NCBI RefSeq assembly: GCF_012844225.1
Contig: NZ_JABAGQ010000008.1
Location: 124,001 to 188,000, forward strand
Direction: 5' to 3'
DNA: 64,000 nt
Source of the DNA: Rhodococcus sp. 105337
Lineage (GTDB): Bacteria > Actinomycetota > Actinomycetes > Mycobacteriales > Mycobacteriaceae
How positions within the stretch are numbered: the first letter of the stretch is position 1; every line of letters begins with the position of its first letter. Below are positions 43,801 to 51,344 of this stretch, piece by piece. Both the position numbers and the translations under genes were made by a program. The notes below the pieces were generated by a model. That model was not told the origin of the DNA. It made no database searches and saw nothing but the letters and a program-made list of their open reading frames with translations.

Positions 43801-46309
43801 CGTGGCGGTCGGTCCAGCGCTCGAGCAGTGCGGTGACGACCGGCACGTGCGTCTCGATACGTTCGAGCGCGAGGAACAGCCGGTATACGGCGTCTTCGAG
43901 GTCGGGGGTGCGCGCGAGGTCGGTCACGTCGTAATGGCGCAACGCGCGCGAGAGGCGAGCACGGAAGCTGTCGGGCAGACCGCCTACTTCGACGTCGAGC
44001 GACTGCAGATAGCCGTGGAAGAACTCGCGGGGGCTGTGCACGCGGTCTTCGGTGTTCCGCTCTTCGTCGGTCGGACGGTTGCGCGAAAGGTCGCAGACGT
44101 CTGCGAACGTGGTCAGCAGAGCGAGTTCGGCGCGCACGAGATCACACGACCGCACACCTGCCGAGAGACGCTCGTACTCGGCGAGAAGCGCCGCGGTCCG
44201 TTTGGCCGAGACGTCGTACCCGGTGATGAGCGCTCCGAGCGAATCGAGCCGCGCCAGCGCATCCGCAGCGAGATCGTCGCTGAGCGCCGGTCCGGGGGTG
44301 GGGAACTCCACGCGCTCGACGGCTTCGGTGACGACTTCTTCGACGATCTGGTCGACGCGCAGCAGCGGGGCGCCGGCGTCCACCTGGGCGTTGACGACGG
44401 CGAGGATCTCGCGGACCTTACCGGCGAACGGAGCGCGGACCGCGGTCTCCATCTTCATCGACTCGAGAACGACGAGCGTCTGCCCGGCTTCGACCTCGTC
44501 GCCGACCGCGACGGGGACGGCAACGACGACAGCGGGCGCCGGAGTGCGGACGACTCCGGCCTCGTCCTGGCTGATCTGGTGGCTGATCCCGTCGACCTCG
44601 ACGAGGAAATGGGCGGGCCCGGCTATCGAGACGACGTGGTGGCGGCGACCGTCGAGCGTGAGCCGCGATTCGTAGTCTCCGAGACGTTCGAGTTCGACGT
44701 CGAACTCGGTCACTCCGGTGTCGAGCCGGTAGCGGTGCGGTCCGACCTGGCCGACCACGAGTTCGTACGCCTGACCCTGGTAGCTCAGTTCGATCTTGCG
44801 GCCGACGGCATGTCCGGCGCGTGGCCGGCCGCCGCGTGCGGACGCGAGGAACGCGGTGCGCTCGCGGGCTTCGTCGGCGTTGTAGACATCGACGGCGGTT
44901 GCGACGAGTGCGATGTCGGCGACTCGCGTCGGCCCGGACTCGCTGCCGGCACCGGAGCGGTCGAGCCAGCCGGTGTCGGCGGACGCGTCGACGACCTCCG
45001 GGCGGTCGAGCAGGTCGAGCAGGAACGATTTGGTCGTGGTGCCTCCGTCGAGGACGACCGTGGTTTCTCGCAGGGCGGTGCGCAGGCGTGCGAGCGCTTC
45101 GCCGCGGTTCCGTCCCCAAGCGATGACCTTGGCGACCATCGAGTCGTAGTCGGGAGGAATCACGTCTCCCTGCGCGATGCCCGTGTCCACCCGCAGGCCG
45201 GACCCCAGCGGGAATTTGAGCAGTTGCACCGTGCCGGGCGCGGGCGCGAAGCCGTTGGCGGCATCCTCGGCGTTGAGCCGTGCCTCGACCGCGTGGCCGA
45301 ATTCCGGCGGGCAGTCACCCACGAGGGGCTCTCCGGAGGCGACGAGGATCTGGAGTTTGACGAGGTCGATGCCGGTGGTGACCTCGGTGATGGGGTGTTC
45401 GACCTGCAGGCGGGTGTTGACCTCGAGGAAGGTGAACGTCTTCAAGTGCGGCTGGTAGAGGTACTCGACGGTTCCGGCGCCGCAGTATCCCGCGGCCCGG
45501 ACGAGGTCGGCGGACACCGAGCGCAGGTGGTCGGACTGTTCCGCGGTGAGCAGCGGGGAAGCCGATTCCTCGATGACCTTCTGGTTCTTGCGCTGGATGG
45601 AGCAGTCACGCACGCCGGGAGCCCACACGTTGCCGTGCGTGTCGGCGATGACCTGCACCTCGACGTGGCGCGCGTCGGTGACGAGGCGTTCGATGAAGAC
45701 CACGGGGTCGCCGAAGGACCGTTCGGCTTCGCCCTGCGTGCGCTCGAGTGCCAGTTCGAGTTCGTCTTCGGCGTAGACCTTGCGGATGCCGCGACCGCCG
45801 CCGCCGGAGCGCGCTTTGATGATGAGCGGGTAACCGATGGCCTGGGCATGACGACGCGCATCGGCGCGGGACTCCACGGGTCCGCCGGACCACGGGGCGA
45901 CCGGCACCCCGACCTTCTCGGCGAGCAGTTTGGCTTCGACCTTGTCACCGAGGAGACGCATCGCATCCGCGGACGGACCGATGAATGTGATGTTCAGCCG
46001 CGCGCACAGGTCGGCGAAGACGGGATCTTCCGCCACGAATCCCCAGCCGACCCAGACTGCGTCGGCTTTCGCTTCGAGGAGTGCGCGCTCGAGTTCTGCG
46101 TGATCGAGGTAGGAAGTCGCGGCCGTCGTCGAAGGGCGAAGGGTGACGCCTTCGTCGGCCTGACGGACGAACATGGCACGGCGTTCGGCGTCCGTGTGCA
46201 GAGCGATCGTCTTGATGCCGTAGCCGTGTTCGGAGTTGAGCTCCCGGACTGCCCGGATGAGGCGGACTGCCGCCTCACCCCGGTTGACCACTGCGATCCG
46301 CTTGAACAT
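40832..46309 (-). CDS. Single-chain acyl-CoA carboxylase (long-chain LCC type)
   Basis: An 1825-residue biotin enzyme that carries all activities in one chain. The biotin carboxylase domain is at about 1-450 (FKRIAVVNRGEAAVRLI, ATP-grasp GGGGRGIRKV, EVNTRLQVEHP). The biotinyl domain has the biotinylated lysine in VLESMKMETAV near 617, followed by a helical BT-like region. The carboxyltransferase covers roughly 1050-1810 (GFDGSPESLRNLQLEYGAEI). The order agrees with the homohexameric long-chain acyl-CoA carboxylase described for Mycobacterium avium. ATG 46309 (MFKRIAV) is chosen; a GTG four codons earlier is possible. It probably supplies malonyl-type extender units. Confidence 0.92.
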   Translation of the reverse strand: MFKRIAVVNRGEAAVRLIRAVRELNSEHGYGIKTIALHTDAERRAMFVRQADEGVTLRPSTTAATSYLDHAELERALLEAKADAVWVGWGFVAEDPVFADLCARLNITFIGPSADAMRLLGDKVEAKLLAEKVGVPVAPWSGGPVESRADARRHAQAIGYPLIIKARSGGGGRGIRKVYAEDELELALERTQGEAERSFGDPVVFIERLVTDARHVEVQVIADTHGNVWAPGVRDCSIQRKNQKVIEESASPLLTAEQSDHLRSVSADLVRAAGYCGAGTVEYLYQPHLKTFTFLEVNTRLQVEHPITEVTTGIDLVKLQILVASGEPLVGDCPPEFGHAVEARLNAEDAANGFAPAPGTVQLLKFPLGSGLRVDTGIAQGDVIPPDYDSMVAKVIAWGRNRGEALARLRTALRETTVVLDGGTTTKSFLLDLLDRPEVVDASADTGWLDRSGAGSESGPTRVADIALVATAVDVYNADEARERTAFLASARGGRPRAGHAVGRKIELSYQGQAYELVVGQVGPHRYRLDTGVTEFDVELERLGDYESRLTLDGRRHHVVSIAGPAHFLVEVDGISHQISQDEAGVVRTPAPAVVVAVPVAVGDEVEAGQTLVVLESMKMETAVRAPFAGKVREILAVVNAQVDAGAPLLRVDQIVEEVVTEAVERVEFPTPGPALSDDLAADALARLDSLGALITGYDVSAKRTAALLAEYERLSAGVRSCDLVRAELALLTTFADVCDLSRNRPTDEERNTEDRVHSPREFFHGYLQSLDVEVGGLPDSFRARLSRALRHYDVTDLARTPDLEDAVYRLFLALERIETHVPVVTALLERWTDRHDTEAGVSHELNEVLDRLIVATQVRFPVIGDTARNLRYSYFEEPMIRKAREQVYDGVRGSLAYLAEHPQAADYSQRIESLVTTPEPLIDLLAQQISRPGTVPGPLLEVITRRAYKIRTLEDVRSCVVDGRQFVTGNFDLRGTRLYLISAETSHSGLTSVLDAIEQSASTLPGVENLVIDLYVAWEDAPADADAQAAALSSVLSTREIIARARRVTVTVCHTDIAEEHVFTFRAYESGYAEESNIRDIHPLTGQRLDLWRLKNFDGTRLPSNPDTYLYHIVARDNPSDERFIALTEVRDLTQQRDDSGRIVSLPAFERALASSLDGMRRAQAARGGRRLDTNRVVLYVWPVVDLDVKDLRRIARSAAPLTVGAGLEEITVIGWLRENPGQPAREVALRFSYRSGAGVVVRVTEPPKEPLKPLDEYTQKVQRSRARGTVYPYELIPLLTGSDGTFVEYDFDEQGQFGAVDRPYGRNTAGLIVGIVDTPTPRYPEGMTRVALFGDPTKALGTVAEAECSRLVAAIDLAESLGAPVEWFALSSGATISMDSGTENMDWVSRGLRRIITFTQNGGEINIVVTGINVGAQPYWNAEATMLMHTKGILVMTPDSAMVLTGKQSLDYSGGVSAEDNFGIGGYDRVMGPNGQAQYWAPNLRVAVETLFAHYAHAYVAPGERFPRKADSADPVDRDVRLYPHVHPSSDFTTVGEIFSSDTNPDRKKPFDIRTVMRSVVDQDHAVLERWADMADADTSVVFDAHLGGTPVSVIGIESRAIPRKGWFPTDGPDQWTSGTLFPKSSKKTARAINAASGNRPLVVLANLSGFDGSPESLRNLQLEYGAEIGRAIVNFDGPIVFVVVSRYHGGAFVVFSGALNENMEVLAVEGSFASVLGGAPAAAVVFTRDVNKRTASDPRITEIESRLAAAEDGEKSRLGVELGALRVAVRSEKLGEVAAEFEAIHNIQRAQRMGSVHRIVPAAELRPQIIAAVQRGMAKSLA

Positions 46310-46771
46310 ACTCGTTGCCACCGTTCTCCATGGTTGTGCGCGTGGGTGCCGCGCGTCGAAAGCTCCACCCCGATGAGGAAGACAATTTATCCGGTCTTCG
46401 GTTCCTACGTCACGGATCGGTAAACGTGAGCGGGAACATCGATCGGTCGGCTCCTCGTGCTGTGTGGTGGGCATGCGTGTGTCGATCGCCGACGCTGTGG
46501 TTCTGTCGAACCGAATCGTCAAGGCGGTGCGAACGCGCCCCTGTCCTCATCCGGTGGCCGTCGCCATCGACGACACACACCCCCGTGCGGATGGAAACGC
46601 CCCGTACGGGTAACAGCATGGCCGAAACATGAGGCTTTGTCACGTTTGGCTTCCCGAATCGGCGTGACCTGCGGAAACCGTTCCTTTTTCGGGTCTCGAA
46701 CGTTGCCGTACAGGGCTTTTCGGGGGTCGTCCGCGGGAAAGAAGGCCGGCTGCGGTGGGCTCGTTCGCTCG

Positions 46772-46837
46772 TACCGCGCGGTAACACCGGTGGGTAACTT
46801 GCAGCGGGGCCGACTGCCCTCGTCGTACCGCCGGGTA
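46772..46837. promoter_or_regulatory. TACCG palindrome cluster
   Basis: TACCGCGCGGTA (46772-46783) is a perfect 12-bp palindrome. GGTAAC (46781-46785 region and 46792-46797) and TACCGCCGGGTA (46826-46837) follow within 66 bp. The last 12-mer is identical to the one upstream of fadD15 at 3006. The cluster looks like a multi-site operator. Confidence 0.4.
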
Positions 46838-46911
46838 GGCGTTTGTGCCGCAACGATTTTGACAATCCACGAGCGCATGTGGACCGATGGAGGATCGTGC
46901 CCGGCTCTTTC

Positions 46912-46927
46912 TGTGACATCGATCACG
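46912..46927 (+). promoter_or_regulatory. CRP/GlxR-like site before the 47080 gene
   Basis: TGTGACATCGATCACG is one mismatch from TGTGA-N6-TCACA. It lies 153 bases upstream of the 47080 start. Confidence 0.5.
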
Positions 46928-47079
46928 AATGGTGAATACGGCGTCCGCTCAATCGAACTGATGCGCCCGCACGCGCGTGCCGAAGTCTCGTCCGGGCAGT
47001 GCGAGGTCCGTCGCCGGGCCGATCGAAGACCGCGGTTTTCTGGGACAGTGGAAGACAGTAAGGCGACGAGGAGGCCCCG

Positions 47080-48279
47080 ATGCCCGGCTCAGACCGACCC
47101 GAAGTATCCGACGAGTTCGAAACGCCCGGCCTGCGACGGAAACGCATCGCGGGACAGGTGCGCCGCTGGTGCGACCGGTGTGCCATCGACGGCAGGCACG
47201 GCCCGCTCTCGGATGCGGCGGCACTCGCGCTGGCCGCGGGTCATCTCGACGAATCGGCACGCACGGTCCTCGCGAACCGGCGGCGTGCCGGTCGGCGATT
47301 CCCCACCGTCGACGGTTTCGGAGCGTTGCGCCTTCTCTCCGACGAGCATGCTCATCTCGTGGCCCGCCTGGGCAAGCAGCGTCCCGGGGCCGCCCGCCTG
47401 GTCCTCGAATACCGCGCGAACGAACTCGCCAAGCGCCTCCGCGCTGCCGAGCAGACCATCGTGCATTCGCCGTCGCACTACGCGCAGGGTGTGCGTGCGG
47501 TTCGCAGGGATCGCCGCGATGGGCTCCACCTCGAACTCGATCAGCGAGAAGCGTTGTTCGCGGCGTTGCGGCAGACTCCGGCGCCGCTGCCGGTCGCGCC
47601 CGCCGAACAGGCCCGAGGTGCCGCCCTGTCCGTGGCGGTGGACCGTGTGTCGCGGTGGTCGGAGCGCACCCCCGCCGCAGACGCCGGCCGTCGAGCGGCC
47701 GATCTCCTCGCGCGCCGGATGCCGGAGGACGACGACCGGTTCGTCGACCGGTACGACACCCTGTTGTTCCTGGCGGGCTCCCTCTACGACCGGATCGAGT
47801 CGTCGGCGGCGTGGCGCTCCGAGTACTTCGCGGTACAGCGGGCCCAGCTCGATCTGGCCGAGGAAATCACTCAGATCGCCGTCGATACGGTGTCGTTGCG
47901 CGGACTGCTCGCGGAATTGGGCGCCGCGATCGGGAGTATCCCGGGCGAACGGGGCGCCGGCGCACGGGCTGCGCTGGACGCGCGGGTCGCGGCGCTCGAT
48001 CCCGTGTGGGACCAGCTTCTCGCCCGGGTGGCGGCGCTCGCCAGGATCGGCGATCTGCTCGGAAACGCGGAAAGCCGGATGGGCATGGTCGATGTCGCAC
48101 GCCGCACCGCGAGCCTCGACGAGCGTATCGACGATCTCATCGGGCGGTCGGGCGCGCGCGAGCTCTCGGCCGAGAACACCGACTTCGTCGGCGACCAGTT
48201 CGGGTCGGCCGCGGAACTCATCGGTTCGCTGCACACCGCGCTCCGGAGCGACATTGCGGAGCTCACCGGCAAGGATTGA
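47080..48279 (+). CDS. Hypothetical coiled-coil-rich protein
   Basis: A 399-residue soluble protein, mostly helical, rich in Ala, Arg and Leu. There is a possible Cys pair in RRWCDRCAID near residue 28 and no signal peptide or membrane segment. Heptad-like stretches occur around 105-150 and 255-395. ATG 47080 follows CGAGGAGG, a strong ribosome-binding site. I do not recognise the family. It opens a run of five plus-strand genes around a ParA-type ATPase. Confidence 0.7.
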   Translation: MPGSDRPEVSDEFETPGLRRKRIAGQVRRWCDRCAIDGRHGPLSDAAALALAAGHLDESARTVLANRRRAGRRFPTVDGFGALRLLSDEHAHLVARLGKQRPGAARLVLEYRANELAKRLRAAEQTIVHSPSHYAQGVRAVRRDRRDGLHLELDQREALFAALRQTPAPLPVAPAEQARGAALSVAVDRVSRWSERTPAADAGRRAADLLARRMPEDDDRFVDRYDTLLFLAGSLYDRIESSAAWRSEYFAVQRAQLDLAEEITQIAVDTVSLRGLLAELGAAIGSIPGERGAGARAALDARVAALDPVWDQLLARVAALARIGDLLGNAESRMGMVDVARRTASLDERIDDLIGRSGARELSAENTDFVGDQFGSAAELIGSLHTALRSDIAELTGKD

Positions 48280-48346
48280 CCGTGTCCGTTGTGTCCGGTC
48301 ACAGGTTTCCCGCGTGTGGCAGGGTCCGGCCACCCAGTCCCCAAAA

Positions 48347-48362
48347 TGTGAGACGCCTCACT
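48347..48362 (+). promoter_or_regulatory. CRP/GlxR-like site before the lipoprotein gene
   Basis: TGTGAGACGCCTCACT is one mismatch from TGTGA-N6-TCACA and lies 53 bases upstream of the lipoprotein start. Confidence 0.5.
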
Positions 48363-48414
48363 GGTGCAAATGTCCGATTCGGTGGTAACTTCCTCGCGTT
48401 CATCTGGGGGTCGA

Positions 48415-48894
48415 ATGACGGGGGTGGCGTGGGTGTTTGCACGACGGGTATCGGCAGGGGTAGCAGCCGGAGTCATGGCGATGGTCATCGCAGGATGCGG
48501 GGGGGATCCTGCGGTGACGGTGGTCGACGATCCCCAGCTCGAATCAGCGTTCAGCGAGGTGCTCGCCGGCGGTCAGGAACGCACGCTGGGTGATCTCGCG
48601 CAGGTTGCGGACCTGCAGGGGGAGGACTGGGACCGGATGTACTACTTCCGTGTTCCTCTGCTCATGAGCGAGGTCAACCGCATCCTCGATACCTCGGGTC
48701 TCGTGTGGAAGGACCTCCCGACGGTGGGCGCCGAAGGGATGATCGTGTTCATGTCGGAAGGGCGCGTGGTGCACGCGGTCGTCGACCGCGCGCCTGCGCT
48801 TGCGCTCAGCGGGTTCGCAACTGCCGACTCGGTCGTCCGCGCGGATACCTCGGGCGGGCTGGAGAGAGTCGGTGTCGAGGCGAAGGGCAGATAA
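48415..48894 (+). CDS. Hypothetical lipoprotein upstream of parA
   Basis: A 159-residue protein with a signal peptide and lipobox IAGC (Cys28; GVMAMVIAGCGGDPAVTVVD). The mature domain of about 130 residues (DDPQLESAFSEVLAGGQERT, then LLMSEVNRILDTSGLVWKDL) is unknown to me. ATG 48415 is used because the signal peptide starts there and GGGGG lies upstream; an ATG 51 bases earlier also exists. It sits 78 bases before the ParA gene. Confidence 0.72.
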   Translation: MTGVAWVFARRVSAGVAAGVMAMVIAGCGGDPAVTVVDDPQLESAFSEVLAGGQERTLGDLAQVADLQGEDWDRMYYFRVPLLMSEVNRILDTSGLVWKDLPTVGAEGMIVFMSEGRVVHAVVDRAPALALSGFATADSVVRADTSGGLERVGVEAKGR

Positions 48895-48972
48895 GACCGG
48901 ACGTCATGTTTGTCCGGATCGCGGTGTACGTTTCTATCGGAAGAGCAGTCGATCTTTCCGAAGAGGTGCACG

Positions 48973-49830
48973 GTGGCGCGGGTAATCGCGACGATCAACC
49001 TGAAAGGTGGCGTCGGTAAGACCACGACGACCGCGGCGTTGGGCGAGTTCATGGCCGCCGAGTTCGGGCAGCGGGTACTGCTCGTCGACCTCGACCCCCA
49101 GACGAACCTCACCACCATGATGATCGGTGAGGAGCGCTGGAAGGAACTCAACGAGCTCGACCGCACCCTTGCGGCGCTGTTCCGGGGTGCGATCGAATCC
49201 GATACCGCCTCGTTCGACATCGAGAAGGCCCTTCAGCACGACGTCTCGCCGGTCCGGGCCGTGCGCGGGGTGGATCTCCTGGCGTCCTCGCTCGATCTCA
49301 TCGAGATCCAGGAGGGTCTCAGCCACCGGCAGTATGCGGACCCGGGGTCGCATCGGCCGATCGAGATCCTCACGAAGGCGATCGAACCGATCGCCGATCG
49401 ATACGACTACATACTCCTCGACTGCCCGCCCAACCTGGGCATGCTCACGCTTAACGGTTTGAGATCGGCCGACGGGTATCTGATCCCGACTATCCCGGAC
49501 ATCCTGTCGACGTACGGAATTCCCCAGCTGCAGAAGCGTATTCAGGAGTTTGCGCAGCGCACGGGTCATCCCCTCCGGGAAATCGGTCTGGTCATCACGA
49601 AGTATCGCAGCGCTTCCAACCTCCACCGCAGCATCATCGAACAGTTGCAGCGTGACGACCGGATCGCCGATGTCGTACCCGCGTGGGTTCCGGAAGCGAA
49701 CCAGATCGCCGCCTCCGCGGAGTTCGTGCCGTACGGCACTCTCAAACGCAAGTACGGCAACACGGGGCAGTTCGACGCGCTGCGGATTCTCACCGAGACG
49801 ATTCTGATGAACGCGCAGGTGTACCTGTGA
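48973..49830 (+). CDS. ParA/Soj-family ATPase
   Basis: A 285-residue deviant-Walker-A ATPase. The motif KGGVGKTTTT is at 11-20 with the signature lysine, switch I/A' in LLVDLDPQTNL near 36, and Walker B in YILLDCPPNLG near 145. Such proteins position DNA, membrane complexes or protein clusters by an ATP-driven gradient. It is not next to a typical ParB with parS-binding helix-turn-helix; instead a coupled partner overlaps its stop. The start is GTG 48973 after GAGG. Confidence 0.92.
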   Translation: MARVIATINLKGGVGKTTTTAALGEFMAAEFGQRVLLVDLDPQTNLTTMMIGEERWKELNELDRTLAALFRGAIESDTASFDIEKALQHDVSPVRAVRGVDLLASSLDLIEIQEGLSHRQYADPGSHRPIEILTKAIEPIADRYDYILLDCPPNLGMLTLNGLRSADGYLIPTIPDILSTYGIPQLQKRIQEFAQRTGHPLREIGLVITKYRSASNLHRSIIEQLQRDDRIADVVPAWVPEANQIAASAEFVPYGTLKRKYGNTGQFDALRILTETILMNAQVYL

Positions 49831-50408
49831 CGAAACCGGACACCGGCGAGGCTCGTCTGCGCATGCAGATCGGCGAAGCGACCGCGGCACTGCTCAGGCT
49901 CGACGACACCGCGCCGGGGACGGCGGGACAACTCGTCGCGCTCGTCCGGGTCGTCGCCGACGAAGCGGCCCGTACGCCCCGCTTCGCGAAGTCGCTGTCG
50001 ACCGTGCTCTCGCAGGGAGCGTTGTCACCGGGAGCGGGACCGGCATCCGGGCCAGGAGGCGCCTGGAACGTCCGATATGCGCTCGGTGCGGCGGACCCCG
50101 AAAACACAGCCCCGGCTCACGACACAGCCCCGGAAGGGAGCGTAGCCCCGGCGCAGAAAGCGCCTGCTCGTCGCGGCAAGCGCGCGCCCGGCCCGTTCGA
50201 CCCGTTCGCTGTCTACCGCGAAGCCGGCGAGCCCGGGCTGCGGGTGCAACTCGACGTCCTCGACGCGGAGCGGCTCAAGGACATCATCGCCGAGCACGCG
50301 ATGGACTACGACAAGCTCGCGATGCGGTGGCGCACGCCCTCGAAACTGCGTGATCGCATCGTCGAACGGGTCAAAGCCCTGACCACGAAGGGGGACGCAT
50401 TTCGGTGA
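49827..50408 (+). CDS. ParA-coupled partner protein
   Basis: A 193-residue protein. The N-terminal helical part (about 1-65) is followed by a Pro/Ala-rich linker of about 60 residues, then a conserved-looking C-terminal domain (FDPFAVYREAGEPGLRVQLD, then KLAMRWRTPSKLRDRIVERV). The GTG start overlaps the ParA stop by 4 bases (GTGA). Its position and the two-domain, linker-joined layout suggest a ParA adaptor in place of ParB. I do not recognise the family. Confidence 0.75.
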   Translation: MTKPDTGEARLRMQIGEATAALLRLDDTAPGTAGQLVALVRVVADEAARTPRFAKSLSTVLSQGALSPGAGPASGPGGAWNVRYALGAADPENTAPAHDTAPEGSVAPAQKAPARRGKRAPGPFDPFAVYREAGEPGLRVQLDVLDAERLKDIIAEHAMDYDKLAMRWRTPSKLRDRIVERVKALTTKGDAFR

Positions 50409-50534
50409 TGCTTCACAGAAACTGTCGTTACCAGGCTGAGACCCGTAGGGTTACCAGCAGACCCCCCGAGTTGTGCGGCGACGCCGTCACGCCACCTCGC
50501 GTCGGTTTTCGTGCACGAGAGAAGGACAGCAGGC

Positions 50535-51296
50535 ATGGGTGATATCGCAGGTCAGGGCATGGCCGCTTTTGTGACGGACGTTCAACAGCGCGGCGGACGC
50601 GCAGAACCTCTCGACGACCAGCGCACCGTCAAGGTCCGCGGTACGGACGGGGTCAAGCGGGTGGTCCGCGTGCGGACCACCGAGGGCGGACCGTGGCTCG
50701 CACGTCGGCAGGACGGCATCGCCGGCAGCGACGAGACCGGGTCGTCGCACTGGGTCTTCGTCGACCTCGGGCAGAAGCCCCCCGCGTTCTATATCGTCGA
50801 GTCGGCCGAGATCGAGGCCGGGATCGAGGAAGAGGTCGCGCTGTGGCTCACCGAGCGCCCGGGCCGGACCGCGACCGGGAGTCATCCCATCCCGCTCAGT
50901 GGCGTTGCGCACGGCCTCGACCGCTGGGACCTGCTGGGGCTCGACGCGGTCAAGGACACCACTCGTACGTGCGCTCCCACGCGGCGCAGCCCCCGCCGGA
51001 CGGCAGCCCCCGCAGCGCGTCCCGCAGCGCAGCCGGAAGAGGTCGACCCGCGCGTCGCGGTGTGCGCCGATGTCGGCGGTTACCGCGTGCAGGGACGCTT
51101 CGACACGACTACGGGCGCGCTCGAGATCACGCGGGGACCGATGGAGGGGCGACGTTTCCCCGACCCCACCACCGCCGCCGACGCTGTCGCGGGTTTCCTC
51201 AGCGGCGACATCGAGTCGCACGACGGAGACACGTTCTGGCGTCTCGACGGACCGAAGGCCCCCGCGCTCGGTGAGTACCTCGCACGTAGCAGCTGA
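50535..51296 (+). CDS. Hypothetical two-domain protein next to parA
   Basis: A 253-residue soluble protein. The N-terminal half (VKVRGTDGVKRVVRVRTTEG, then SSHWVFVDLGQKPPAFYIVE) recalls PDDEXK-type nuclease-like domains, and the C-terminal part (YRVQGRFDTTTGALEITRG, then FPDPTTAADAVAGFLSGD) recalls DUF4357. Both resemblances are weak. ATG 50535 has AGAAGGA upstream. It lies 126 bases after the ParA partner on the same strand and ends convergent with the FadD17-like gene. Function unknown. Confidence 0.62.
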   Translation: MGDIAGQGMAAFVTDVQQRGGRAEPLDDQRTVKVRGTDGVKRVVRVRTTEGGPWLARRQDGIAGSDETGSSHWVFVDLGQKPPAFYIVESAEIEAGIEEEVALWLTERPGRTATGSHPIPLSGVAHGLDRWDLLGLDAVKDTTRTCAPTRRSPRRTAAPAARPAAQPEEVDPRVAVCADVGGYRVQGRFDTTTGALEITRGPMEGRRFPDPTTAADAVAGFLSGDIESHDGDTFWRLDGPKAPALGEYLARSS

Positions 51297-51344
51297 GCGG
51301 TCGGCGAGCGGCCCTGCGCGACCCGTGCCCGCGTGGCCGGGCGG

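Larger units (their letters stand above)
46310..47079. other. 770-bp non-coding spacer with several palindromes
   Basis: No open frame here shows family resemblance or a good start. It must hold the divergent promoters of the carboxylase gene and the 47080 gene. It contains CCCGTACGGG (46601-46610), TACCGCGCGGTA (46772-46783), TACCGCCGGGTA (46826-46837), several GGTAAC words between 46610 and 46797, and a CRP/GlxR-like site at 46912. It is by far the longest intergenic stretch in the window. Confidence 0.6.

Noticed and set aside
43604-46423. A 939-codon plus-strand open frame opposite the carboxylase gene
   Set aside because: It mirrors the minus-strand coding frame; in high-GC DNA the antisense frame of a real gene is often open. 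It shows no family resemblance, whereas the minus strand gives clear biotin-carboxylase motifs.
46519-46926. 135-codon minus-strand open frame in the long spacer
   Set aside because: No ribosome-binding site, no recognisable motif and Arg/Pro-rich composition typical of chance frames.
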